A stretch of 23,966 nt of DNA from Lachnospiraceae bacterium (GCA_017473665.1 JAFUKK010000030.1:1-23966); one strand, 5' to 3'; shown: positions 1 through 7,443, numbered from the stretch's first letter. Program-made: numbers and translations. The notes: generated by a model not told the origin, from the letters alone.

Positions 1-2
1 AT

Positions 3-884
3 TCCGCAGAGTACAGATATATTCTGCATGTGAAGCGAGATATGGTAGTGTATGAACAGCTTGACAGAGTGAAGCTGGAGACCGGAAGACGTTCTGCACT
101 GTTTAAAAGGGATGATGCCGGTATCGATTTAAAGGGAGCCTTTACGAAATTAAAGGTCAGCGATGATTTGTCCAAGACGCTTACATTACTTTCTTATTTG
201 GGCATCGCCTATAAGGGAAATCCAGTGGTGAAGGATGTGCTGAACTGGTTCGAGTTTGGGGTGTATTTCCTAAATTACGGTAATCCCATGCAGGAGCTTA
301 GAATGGCTATCTCCACATCGGAAGCAGTGAAGCAGCTGACGCTTGATATGATCCAGGAAATGGATTTGGATATCGTGGATTTCAGAGTGGAAGAGAAAGA
401 GAAGGACATGATAGAAGTATTTACCAGGCATCGGGTAGATGGTTTGGAAACGGAAATCAGTCTGGTGGATGAATCCAGTGGAACCAAGAAGCTATTCGGT
501 TTGCTTCCCTTTATCGCAGAAAGCCTGCTCACCGGGACGATGCTGGTAATCGATGAATTGGACGCCAAGATTCATCCGGTGCTCCTGCGTCATATTATCA
601 TGCTGTTCAGCGATATGAGTATCAACAGACGTAAGGCGCAGCTGATATTCACTTCCCACGATTTGTCTACCATGAACAGTGAAGTGTTCCGTAGGGACGA
701 AATCTGGTTTGTAGCCAAGGGAAATGCCCAGAATTCCAAGCTGTATTCTCTGGTGGAGTTTAAGAATGAAAAGGGAGAGTCGGTCAGAAAAGACGCAAAG
801 TTTGATAAGCAGTATCTGGAAGGGAAGTATGGTGGGGATCCATACCTGAGAAAAATCATAGATTGGGGGAAAGTGGGTGTCTAA
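3..884 (+). CDS. AAA15-type ATPase, 3' part only (OLD/RloA-like)
   Basis: The reading frame is open from the first bases of the window, so the start and the Walker A part lie upstream. What remains is the C-terminal part of an ABC/SMC-like AAA ATPase of the AAA15/AAA_21 type. It has a signature-like segment ESSGTKKL, a Walker B strand TMLVIDELD followed by AKIHP, and an H-switch LIFTSHD. The C-terminal tail YLEGKYGGDPYL is typical of these proteins. A GTG at 30 could be mistaken for a start, but the frame continues through it to the edge. The gene overlaps the following RloB-family gene by about 20 nt. Such ATPase plus TOPRIM-like pairs (OLD, PARIS, RloAB-like) are generally linked to phage defence; the ATPase is thought to sense and control the partner. 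The family call is firm. The defence role is inferred from the pairing. Confidence 0.85.
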   Translation, partial: SAEYRYILHVKRDMVVYEQLDRVKLETGRRSALFKRDDAGIDLKGAFTKLKVSDDLSKTLTLLSYLGIAYKGNPVVKDVLNWFEFGVYFLNYGNPMQELRMAISTSEAVKQLTLDMIQEMDLDIVDFRVEEKEKDMIEVFTRHRVDGLETEISLVDESSGTKKLFGLLPFIAESLLTGTMLVIDELDAKIHPVLLRHIIMLFSDMSINRRKAQLIFTSHDLSTMNSEVFRRDEIWFVAKGNAQNSKLYSLVEFKNEKGESVRKDAKFDKQYLEGKYGGDPYLRKIIDWGKVGV

Positions 885-1585
885 TAAGGGGAAAACAATC
901 AAGCAAACTTGGTTGGAAAAAGAAACGTCGCCAGGGGTATTTGGAGCTGAAGCAGTACAGATATTATATTTTCTGTGAGGGACAACAAACGGAGCCTCAA
1001 TACTTTATGGGCTTCAAAAAGTTGATAGAAGAAAATCCAATATACAAAGACATGGTCCTGATTGCAATCGAACCTTGTCAGGCAGAAACCATGCGTGTAA
1101 TCGGCATGGCAGAGGAATATGTAAGGGAGAACAATATTCAAAAGGGCCAAATCTGGTGCGTCTACGACAAGGACAGTTTTCCTGCAGAGCACTTTAACGG
1201 TGTCGTAGAACGTGCCGAGAGCCTGAACAAGAAGAATTCGGAATTGCAGTATTATATTGCATGGAGTAATGAATGTATTGAGTTTTGGTTCCTGCTTCAT
1301 TTTGCATATTATACTGCGAATAACCATAGGACAGAGTACATAACGTTTTTGAATACTAAGTTCAAGGAACTGGGGCTTGGCAAGTATCAGAAGAATATGA
1401 AAGATATCTTTGCGATTTTACTGGAGTATGGTAATCCCAAACTGGCGATACGATATGCAAAGAGGATTATACAGGATGGTGCAGGCAAGACACCAACAGA
1501 GATTGCACCGGGGACGAGGGTGTATGAGTTGGTGGAAGAACTGGCGAAGTACTTGCCGGAGGAAAAAAGATGCTATTTTAAGTAA
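863..1585 (+). CDS. RloB-family TOPRIM-like protein, putative defence effector
   Basis: RloB domain over most of the length (about 240 aa, normal for the family). Near residue 35 is the motif YYIFCEGQQTEPQYF, matching the RloB CEGxxTExxYF block with its acidic TOPRIM-like residues. It is followed by WCVYDKDSF (D-x-D) and SNECIEFWFLLHF, the usual (S/N)NxxFExWxLLHF block. The likely role is a nuclease-like effector controlled by the upstream AAA ATPase; no activity can be proved from sequence. The start is uncertain. The only non-ATG start in frame is TTG 863, with a poor ribosome site. A GTG at 877, overlapping the upstream stop and with a better purine-rich lead, is in another frame and stops early. 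Either TTG is used or there is a one-base indel near 900-915. The next ORF starts 32 nt downstream, so co-transcription is likely. Confidence 0.8.
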   Translation: MGESGCLIRGKQSSKLGWKKKRRQGYLELKQYRYYIFCEGQQTEPQYFMGFKKLIEENPIYKDMVLIAIEPCQAETMRVIGMAEEYVRENNIQKGQIWCVYDKDSFPAEHFNGVVERAESLNKKNSELQYYIAWSNECIEFWFLLHFAYYTANNHRTEYITFLNTKFKELGLGKYQKNMKDIFAILLEYGNPKLAIRYAKRIIQDGAGKTPTEIAPGTRVYELVEELAKYLPEEKRCYFK

Positions 1586-1616
1586 TGCATCTTGATAGAA
1601 GAGAAGGAGATATAAT

Positions 1617-1952
1617 TTGGGAAAACGAAAGAATAAAAGAAATACTAGAACGAAAAGAAAATGTGAAACACAGGCGTTGTCGTGTGTTGCAGAAGTTAGT
1701 GTATCAATAGAGAAAGAAGAGACAAAAGAAGCGAAGCTTACTTTTACACAAAGAAAAGATCGTTTTTTGGTGGTAGCTACAGTAATTGGATTACTTGTCT
1801 TAGTATGGAAATTCTTTGGAAAGGTGAGTATTGAGTTTATTAGCAAATTTCCGCTTAAAAGTGTGAACGTGTGGGGAATTGAAAATTTTCTGTTGACATA
1901 TGATCAAATTATCTCAATCATTTATTTTGCGATACATATATTACAGTGCTAA
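1617..1952 (+). CDS. Small membrane protein of unknown family
   Basis: A 111-aa ORF starting at TTG 1617 with a strong ribosome site (AGAAGGAGATATAA just upstream). The first 20 residues are very basic (MGKRKNKRNTRTKRK). A hydrophobic segment follows at about residues 49-66 (FLVVATVIGLLVLVWKFF), with a second weak hydrophobic stretch at the C-terminus (IISIIYFAIHIL). I do not recognise a family. It lies 32 nt after the RloB gene on the same strand and overlaps the next membrane ORF by 7 nt in another frame. Base composition is clearly more AT-rich than the core genes to the right. It may be a separate small protein or the N-terminal part of one gene split by a frameshift between about 1904 and 1950. 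Confidence 0.55.
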   Translation: MGKRKNKRNTRTKRKCETQALSCVAEVSVSIEKEETKEAKLTFTQRKDRFLVVATVIGLLVLVWKFFGKVSIEFISKFPLKSVNVWGIENFLLTYDQIISIIYFAIHILQC

Positions 1953-2557
1953 CAATCGCTTTTTTTTCATGTACGGTGTTGTTTGTCAGTGTGATAGTGG
2001 TTTCTGTTGTTCTGATATTAATTTATATTTTCAAAAGTATTAAAAATAAAGGGAAAGCCGAGGTCAAGAAAGAGTTTCCGCCAAGATATTACTATGTAGA
2101 GAGAACAGTATTTTGGTTATTAATTCTGGTAGCGACAAGTTTTGTTTATTTTGCACTCTTCTTTTTCATGGTATTCAATAGTTCTAGTAGCTTGGTAGTA
2201 TTTTATGAAAATAAAGAGATTAGACTGGAATATGAAGGAATGTATTATCCTCAGGAGATAAAATGTACTATAGAAAATGAAAAAGGAAGAGTTGAAGTAA
2301 TATGCCCGTTTGACATATATGGCGAAGGTGCGGGGGTTGAGAGTGTTTCCATTGATGAATATGGGGAAACTACTGATTTCAATAAGAATTATTATTGTTA
2401 TACGTATAATATTGATATTTCTAGATGGCGTGAGAAAGGTTTTAACAAAATTTCTTTGGAATTTAGCATAGACAATGTAAACTATCGAATTTTTAATACG
2501 TTACATTACAATAAAGAATACGATTATACAAGAAGCGAAATTGTAGTAGACCTATAA
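1946..2557 (+). CDS. Membrane protein with C-terminal extracytoplasmic-type domain, unknown family
   Basis: A 203-aa ORF starting at GTG 1946 inside the end of the previous ORF, with no ribosome site of its own. Translation therefore needs coupling, or the two ORFs were once one gene. Two strong transmembrane segments occur at about residues 10-30 (VLFVSVIVVSVVLILIYIF) and 53-76 (FWLLILVATSFVYFALFFF). They are separated by a charged loop (KSIKNKGKAEVKKEF). The rest, about 125 residues, is polar, rich in Tyr, Glu and beta-branched residues, and looks like a beta-sandwich sensor or ligand domain. No known family is recognised. Position behind an AAA15/RloB pair and AT-rich composition suggest an acquired accessory gene; a part in defence is only a guess. 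Confidence 0.55.
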   Translation: MLTIAFFSCTVLFVSVIVVSVVLILIYIFKSIKNKGKAEVKKEFPPRYYYVERTVFWLLILVATSFVYFALFFFMVFNSSSSLVVFYENKEIRLEYEGMYYPQEIKCTIENEKGRVEVICPFDIYGEGAGVESVSIDEYGETTDFNKNYYCYTYNIDISRWREKGFNKISLEFSIDNVNYRIFNTLHYNKEYDYTRSEIVVDL

Positions 2558-2663
2558 TACTTTCTATCTGGCCAGTAACATTTAACAAAATTACGTATAC
2601 GAAATATAATATTTTTTTTAGATTATAGTAAATAATGTGCAAAGGATATTATCAAATACATTA

Positions 2664-3299
2664 TTAATTATAATGCACTGTCAGATAGACCGCAAAGTGT
2701 TTTGGTAGAGTCTTGCTCTCCATTTGTAGACGCACAAGTTCTAAGGTGCATATCAAATCAGCTACCTGGAATAGACGATATTCGGAAGGGAGTACCTTTC
2801 GAAATTCCACCTCCGGAAGTAGTGCATTTAAAACAGAAGATAGGATTCTTGTAAGCTCAATTTGTCCGTTATCATAATATACTTTGATTTTGTCATAAGT
2901 GAGGAATTCATCGTAGTGTTCCTGAAGGAAAGAAGCAAGCTGCTTAGATAGTTTTCCGGAGGCTTCAATAGTATCCGTAATATGTTTTTTCTCAATGTGA
3001 AAACACTTGAAAGAAATGTTTAGCTGACGGGTGAAAGCAACCATTTTATTAAAAATACGTCGTCGTTCTTTTATATCCATATATTCATATGGAGTTTCCC
3101 TACGAACGATAGGTCCGTTATGTATGCAATGTTGTGGGTTGAATCCCAGTAAGAGAAGTTCGTTATTAAATTTCTTGATGTTTTCTGCAATATTATCATT
3201 CTGATTATGGAAAACCATAGTGATTATGTAATATGGAGAATGGGGACTATATTCTCCGAAATCACCACTTTCATCAACGAAAATGCTCAATTCTTTCAT
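2664..3299 (-). CDS. DUF3800 domain protein
   Basis: The protein is about 211 aa and begins MKELSIFVDESGDFG. This is the hallmark N-terminus of DUF3800 (hhhDESGdfg), a family predicted to have an RNase H-like fold with acidic active-site residues. A later acidic position is in FQVADLICTLE, again typical (QxADhh). Start choice: ATG at 3299 has GGAG about 8 nt upstream. The frame stays open 27 codons further, but that extension reads through a hairpin leader and looks non-coding. The exact function of DUF3800 is unknown; members are common in mobile and defence regions. The gene has its own promoter and structured leader and is convergent with the membrane-protein ORFs. No clear terminator was found in the AT-rich 106 nt (2558-2663) between the convergent genes. 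Confidence 0.85.
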   Translation of the reverse strand: MKELSIFVDESGDFGEYSPHSPYYIITMVFHNQNDNIAENIKKFNNELLLLGFNPQHCIHNGPIVRRETPYEYMDIKERRRIFNKMVAFTRQLNISFKCFHIEKKHITDTIEASGKLSKQLASFLQEHYDEFLTYDKIKVYYDNGQIELTRILSSVLNALLPEVEFRKVLPSEYRLFQVADLICTLELVRLQMESKTLPKHFAVYLTVHYN

Positions 3300-3312
3300 A
3301 AATAAAATCTCC

Positions 3313-3397
3313 AAAAAAAGTGGCAGGGAAATTCCCTGCCGATAGATGGACCAGGGTCTTCCGACCAGCCCGAACAGCAATATTGCTGATTTATTAT
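3313..3397 (-). ncRNA. Structured leader RNA of the DUF3800 gene (DUF3800-motif-like)
   Basis: Read on the minus strand, the leader holds three hairpins in a row. The first is the palindrome CAGCAATATTGCTG (3388-3375). The second is GGTC-GGAA-GACC (3366-3355), a stem capped by a GGAA tetraloop and extendable by GGGC/GTCC (3371-3368 with 3351-3348). The third is the near-perfect GGCAGGGAATTTCCCTGCC (3340-3322), followed almost at once by seven T residues (3319-3313). The last one looks like an intrinsic terminator placed just before the ribosome site of the DUF3800 gene. Several structured RNA classes upstream of DUF3800 genes have been described from comparative genomics; this leader fits that setting. 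Whether it acts as attenuator, small RNA or RNA antitoxin cannot be told here. Confidence 0.6.
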
Positions 3398-3403
3398 ATG
3401 TTT

Positions 3404-3432
3404 ATTATAAGAGAAGTATTCTGTTTAGTCAA
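3404..3432 (-). promoter_or_regulatory. Promoter of the DUF3800 leader and gene
   Basis: On the minus strand TTGACT (3432-3427) and TATAAT (3409-3404) are separated by exactly 17 nt, close to the vegetative sigma consensus. The expected transcript start is near 3397, just ahead of the hairpin leader. Confidence 0.75.
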
Positions 3433-3519
3433 TTAAAAAAATATGAATTATACGCTGTCCGGTAATCTTTTAAGGTTGCCTATTTCGATAACCCTTTATC
3501 CTGTTCATGCTATGCAATG

Positions 3520-3535
3520 GCCTGATGAATCAGGC
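3520..3535. repeat. Short inverted repeat upstream of recombinase remnant
   Basis: GCCTGAT-ga-ATCAGGC is a perfect 7-bp inverted repeat about 25 nt before the start of the recombinase remnant. It could be a recombinase binding site or a regulatory hairpin; nothing further supports either. Confidence 0.3.
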
Positions 3536-3560
3536 ACATTTATAAAGGAAGCAGGCAGAT

Positions 3561-3704
3561 ATGGAACGTTATGGGTATATCCGGGTGTCCGCGAAGGACC
3601 AGAATCCGGAAAGACAATTCCTGGCAATGCAGGAACAGCAAATGAATTATTCCACCTTCTATCGAAGGTGTATGATGATGAGAAATTCAGTAATGTGGCT
3701 GTAG
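3561..3704 (+). pseudogene. Serine recombinase (resolvase/invertase) N-terminal remnant
   Basis: An ATG at 3561 opens a 47-residue frame beginning MERYGYIRVSAKDQNPERQ and then FLAMQEQ. This is the start of a small serine recombinase: the catalytic serine lies in YIRVS, followed by the KDQNPxRQ arm. After about 27 residues the similarity stops and the frame ends at 3704. A normal resolvase or invertase has about 180-200 aa, so most of the catalytic domain and all of the DNA-binding helix-turn-helix are gone. A longer ORF (3443-3868) crosses it in another frame but shows no family sense over this part. The remnant indicates past mobile-element activity beside the DUF3800 and RloB genes. Confidence 0.7.
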
Positions 3705-3974
3705 CAGACATTGTATTACAGGATAACGGTGTTCCGACGAGAGAAGCACAGGTTGCTTTGGTTGGGCAGATCGTTCAAGAGCAGTTTGTCAATAATGCGG
3801 ATGTTTCTGCACGGCAGATTCGTGCATGGTTCCGCTTCGGAAAAAGTTTTCTCCCTAACGGTAAATAGTAAGGTCAATTATAATGCCCTAGCTAATGAGC
3901 CCTTGAGCGGAAACGAAATCGCTGTTTATATTGAGGAAACAAATATTTCCATAGACAAGGTTGTAGTGAAATAA
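3705..3974 (+). pseudogene. Frameshifted remnant of an unrecognised ORF
   Basis: Two reading frames each look coding over part of this stretch. The frame ending at 3868 reads DIVLQDNGVPTREAQVALVG and continues through SARQIRAWFRFGK, with natural codon use. The frame ending at 3974 takes over as VNSKVNYNALANEPLSGNEI and then AVYIEETNISIDKVVVK. A single indel near 3840-3868 would join them into one C-terminal region. No family is recognised and no start or ribosome site fits. It probably belongs to the same decayed mobile segment as the recombinase remnant just upstream. Confidence 0.4.
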
Positions 3975-4030
3975 AAATGTTTGAAGGAAAATGGATTATG
4001 CTGGTAGTTCACACAATCTACACAAAATAA

Positions 4031-4044
4031 TCACCAATTGGTGA
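4031..4044. repeat. 14-bp perfect palindrome
   Basis: TCACCAATTGGTGA is a perfect palindrome in the non-coding stretch between the decayed ORF and the terminator. It has the form of a dimeric-regulator operator, but no clear promoter overlaps it. Confidence 0.35.
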
Positions 4045-4064
4045 CAAATAACTTTTATCATAGT

Positions 4065-4095
4065 AAACGAGTCTAAGCAGACTCGTTTATTTTTG
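4065..4095 (+). terminator. Intrinsic terminator closing the accessory patch
   Basis: AAACGAGTC-taagca-GACTCGTTT forms a 9-bp stem followed by ATTTTTG. It separates the accessory and decayed genes from the ABC transporter operon that starts at 4161. Confidence 0.7.
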
Positions 4096-4160
4096 TCCCC
4101 AAAAGGGAATTCGTGCATATCAGCACGAGGTACTTATAAAACGAAGAAAAGAGGTTCGTC

Positions 4161-5333
4161 ATGATTGAGGTAACTAATCTTACAAAAAAGTACGGTAATC
4201 ATGTGGCGGTGGACCATCTGAGCTTCCGGGTAGAGAAGGGCCAGATTTATGGCTTTTTGGGACCTAACGGTGCAGGTAAGTCCACCACTATGAACATCAT
4301 TACCGGATATCTGGCCGCCACATCGGGAGATGTGACCATCAATGGTATCGATATCAAGAAAGACCCTGAGGCAGCTAAAAAGTGCATCGGTTATCTGCCG
4401 GAGCAGCCCCCCCTATATCTGGATATGACTGTAAAGGAGTATCTTGGGTTTGTGGCAGAGCTGAAAAAGGTACCAGCCAAGGAGCGTCGGGAGCAGATCC
4501 GTTTGGTCATGGAGATGACTCAGATTCAGGATATGCAGGAGCGTCTGATTAAAAATCTGTCCAAGGGTTATCGCCAGAGAGTAGGTCTGGCACAGGCCAT
4601 TTTAGGCTTCCCGGAGGTTATCATCCTGGATGAGCCTACGGTGGGTCTTGACCCTAAGCAAATCATAGAAATCCGTGATTTGATTAAGAATCTGGCCAAG
4701 AATCATACAGTGATTCTCAGCTCTCATATTCTGTCTGAAATCAGTGCAGTCTGTGATCATGTGATGATTATTTCTAAGGGTAAGCTGGTAGCCAGCGATA
4801 CTGCGGAAGGCCTACAACAGATGATGGGTGGCAAGAAGGGTGAGCTGAAGCTGACCGTTAAGGGTAGCCAGGAGCAGGTATGTGCAGCTCTAGCGGAAGT
4901 GACCGCAGGAGCAGTCATGACCTGCCGGGAAGTGTCAGTAGGTACAGTCATAGCGGCCGGAAAAGTGACAGAGAGTGCCACCCTGACCGGTGAAGAACCG
5001 GTATCCGGAGCACAGCAGGATGTTTTGACATCTATACAGCTGGAAATCACCGGCGGTACGGATATCCGTGAGGCGATTTTCTATGCCCTGGCTGAGAAAC
5101 GCTTGCCCATTCTGGAGATGTCCCTGGAGGAGAAGTCCTTGGAGGATATTTTCTTAGAGTTGACGGGAGATGACAGCGCAGAAGCAGGTTCTGCCGATGA
5201 AGCAGAAGATATGACAGAAGTTTGGGAACCCGATGAGGAATCCGAAAAAGCAGAGAAGGAAGCACAGCAGACTTCTAAAGAAGAAGCTGCTGAGAATGTA
5301 ACAGAAGACCCCGTAGAAAAGGAGGAGGCATAA
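4161..5333 (+). CDS. ABC transporter ATP-binding protein, GldA-like
   Basis: A 390-aa ABC ATPase. Walker A GPNGAGKS is at about 34-41, the signature LSKGYRQ at 133, Walker B VIILDEP at 153-159, and the H-loop LSSH near 187. After the ATPase core, a DUF4162-like C-terminal region (about 220-330, ending in LEMSLEEKSLEDIFLELTG) is typical of GldA and ABC-2 exporters. A 55-60 residue tail very rich in Glu, Asp and Ala follows; it is unusual for the family and probably disordered. The start ATG has AGAGG six nt upstream. The gene is followed after one base by the fused permease gene, so the two are co-translated. Gld in other phyla means gliding; in Clostridia this cluster is widespread and its substrate is unknown, perhaps an envelope component. 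Confidence 0.9.
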   Translation: MIEVTNLTKKYGNHVAVDHLSFRVEKGQIYGFLGPNGAGKSTTMNIITGYLAATSGDVTINGIDIKKDPEAAKKCIGYLPEQPPLYLDMTVKEYLGFVAELKKVPAKERREQIRLVMEMTQIQDMQERLIKNLSKGYRQRVGLAQAILGFPEVIILDEPTVGLDPKQIIEIRDLIKNLAKNHTVILSSHILSEISAVCDHVMIISKGKLVASDTAEGLQQMMGGKKGELKLTVKGSQEQVCAALAEVTAGAVMTCREVSVGTVIAAGKVTESATLTGEEPVSGAQQDVLTSIQLEITGGTDIREAIFYALAEKRLPILEMSLEEKSLEDIFLELTGDDSAEAGSADEAEDMTEVWEPDEESEKAEKEAQQTSKEEAAENVTEDPVEKEEA

Positions 5334-5334
5334 G

Positions 5335-7443
5335 ATGTTTGCAATATATAAGAGAGAATTAAAATCCTATTACCACTCCTTTATCGGATTTTTATTTACA
5401 GCGGCACTGTTATTTTTCATAGGCTTGTATTTCAGCCTTTATAACATGATTAGCGGATACCCCTATTTTTCCTATGTGATTTCCGCAGTGACCTTTCTGT
5501 TCCTGATTGCCTTCCCCATACTGACTATGAAAAGTATGTCAGAGGAGAAAAAGAGCAAGACGGACCAGCTGATGCTTACCGCTCCTGTGTCTGTGGGTGG
5601 CATTGTGATGGGCAAGTTCCTGGCCATGGTGACGGTATTTGCGATACCTACTGCCATTACCTGTATCTATCCCCTGGTCATGAGCCGGTTTGGTACTGTG
5701 CCTCTGGGAGAGGCTTACATGGCCATTTTGGGCTTTTTCCTATATGGTGTAGCAAGTATTGCCATCGGTCTGTTCCTGTCTTCCTTGACGGAGAGCCAGG
5801 TGATTGCAGCGGTACTGAGCTTTATCGTCATGTTCCTGGGCTATATGATGTCCGGTATCTGTAATCTGATTTCTGAGACCGGCAATCTGTTGACCACTAT
5901 TTTGAATTGCTTTGATTTATATACGCCCTTTGCAAATCTGTTGCAGGGTACCCTGAACGTGGCTTCCGTAGTATATTTCCTATCCCTTACGGCATTAATG
6001 CTGTTCTTTACGGTACAGTCCGTGCAGAAGAGACGCTACAGTGTATCTGTGAAGAATTTCAGCTTCAGTGCTTACAGTACCGGTTTGGTGGTAGTGATGA
6101 CTGTGGTGGTGGTATTTGTGAATATTCTGGTGGCGGAGATGCCTGCCAATTGGACGGTGTGGGATTTGACCAGCCAGAAGCTGTATTCCGTAACGGATCG
6201 CACCAAGGAATTCTTAAAGACCGTGGATGAGCCTGTGACCATCTATGTTATCGTGGATAAGGACACCGAGGATACCACTTTGGGGCAGCTGCTTCAGAAT
6301 TATGATGCACTGTCTGACAATATCACGGTGGAATATGTAAATCCCAGTGTGAATCCCAGATTCCATACCCAGTACACAGATGAAAATATTTCTGTAAACA
6401 GTTTAATCGTAGTCAGTGAAAAGCGTAGCAAGGTTATTAATTACAGCAATGTGTATGAGACCACTATGGATTATAATACTTGGACCAGCAGTACCACCGG
6501 TTTTGACGGGGAGGGTCAGATTACCAGTGCTTTAGATTATGTTATCTCTGAGGAGATGCCCAAGATTTACATGCTGGAGGGTCATGGGGAGTATGGGTTG
6601 GAGAGCTCCTTTACGAAGGCCATCGACAAAGAAAACGTGGAGCTGGAGACCATCAATCTGCTTCAGTATGATAGTGTGCCGGAGGATGCCTCCTGTGTGC
6701 TGATTAATGCTCCCATTTATGATTTTTCTTCTGATGATGCGGATAAGCTGATTGCCTATCTGGACCAGGGGGGACGAGTGATTTTTATAACCGCTTATAC
6801 GGAGCAACAGATTCCCAACCAGGAGAAGGTACTGGCCCATACGGGTATGAGCCTGGCTGCAGGTCTGGTAGCAGAGGGGGATGCCAATTACTATTACCGT
6901 AGTCCCTTCTACCTGTTTCCTCAGGTGGCTTATAGTGATTACACCGATGGAATTTCCGGTTCCTTCTATATCTTCTCCCCTTATACCAAGGGTATCGTCT
7001 TGGATGAAACCAGAGAGGATATTACCTTTGATACCTTCCTGAGTACCTCTCAGGCAGCCTACTCCAAGGTGGATATTGCTAATGTTCAGGATGCCACCAT
7101 GACAGAGGAGGATATTGCAGGTCCCTTTGGTGTAGGTGTAGAGGCAGTGAAGACGGTGGATGCAGGAGAGGCTACTTTGATTGTGGTATCGGGAGAGCAG
7201 ATTTTTACCGAAAGTGCCAGCCAGATGGTAAGCGGCGCCAATCTGACCCTGTTTACCAACATGATTAGCCAGTTTGCAGATCATGAGGTGAGCGTATCCA
7301 TTCCTGTAAAGAGCTATGAAGTCTCCTATCTGACAGTGACCCGTACCATTGGTCTGGCTTCCGTGGCGGTAACCGTTGTGATTCTGCCCGTAGGCTGTTT
7401 GGCAGCAGGCTTTGTGATTTGGTTTAGAAGGAGAAAACGATAA
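5335..7443 (+). CDS. ABC-2 permease fused to GldG-like auxiliary domain
   Basis: A 702-aa fusion of a GldF-like ABC-2 permease and a GldG-like extracytoplasmic protein. Residues 1-230 hold about six membrane segments (FIGFLFTAALLFFIGLYFSL, then FSYVISAVTFLFLIAF and others), with the ABC-2 phrase MSEEKKSKTDQLMLTAPVS. A further membrane segment near 248-268 leads into the ABC_transp_aux region (WTVWDLTSQKLYSVTDRT), which includes MLEGHGE. A last membrane helix (about 675-697) precedes RRRKR. It would pair with the upstream ATPase. The start ATG follows AAAGGAGGAGG. Its stop overlaps the next start in TAATG. The GldF-GldG fusion as one chain is the usual form in Firmicutes. Confidence 0.88.
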   Translation: MFAIYKRELKSYYHSFIGFLFTAALLFFIGLYFSLYNMISGYPYFSYVISAVTFLFLIAFPILTMKSMSEEKKSKTDQLMLTAPVSVGGIVMGKFLAMVTVFAIPTAITCIYPLVMSRFGTVPLGEAYMAILGFFLYGVASIAIGLFLSSLTESQVIAAVLSFIVMFLGYMMSGICNLISETGNLLTTILNCFDLYTPFANLLQGTLNVASVVYFLSLTALMLFFTVQSVQKRRYSVSVKNFSFSAYSTGLVVVMTVVVVFVNILVAEMPANWTVWDLTSQKLYSVTDRTKEFLKTVDEPVTIYVIVDKDTEDTTLGQLLQNYDALSDNITVEYVNPSVNPRFHTQYTDENISVNSLIVVSEKRSKVINYSNVYETTMDYNTWTSSTTGFDGEGQITSALDYVISEEMPKIYMLEGHGEYGLESSFTKAIDKENVELETINLLQYDSVPEDASCVLINAPIYDFSSDDADKLIAYLDQGGRVIFITAYTEQQIPNQEKVLAHTGMSLAAGLVAEGDANYYYRSPFYLFPQVAYSDYTDGISGSFYIFSPYTKGIVLDETREDITFDTFLSTSQAAYSKVDIANVQDATMTEEDIAGPFGVGVEAVKTVDAGEATLIVVSGEQIFTESASQMVSGANLTLFTNMISQFADHEVSVSIPVKSYEVSYLTVTRTIGLASVAVTVVILPVGCLAAGFVIWFRRRKR

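Noticed and set aside
2558..2663. Terminator or gene in the AT-rich gap between the convergent genes
   Set aside because: There is a T-rich run but no clear stem on either strand, and no ORF.
3300..3380. 27-codon N-terminal extension of the DUF3800 gene
   Set aside because: The extension reads through hairpins and a T-tract and lacks a ribosome site. ATG 3299 with GGAG gives the standard DUF3800 N-terminus.
3443..3868. 141-aa ORF on the plus strand as an intact gene
   Set aside because: Its first two thirds cross a clear recombinase N-terminus in another frame and make no recognisable protein. Only the last third looks coding, and it continues in a different frame.
6532..7284. 250-aa ORF on the minus strand inside the fused permease gene
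   Set aside because: It is an antisense shadow of a well-supported coding sequence, without family similarity or a ribosome site.
4161..7443. Calling the transporter a gliding motility system
   Set aside because: Gld-like names come from sequence similarity only. Gliding partner genes are absent and this organism type is not known to glide.
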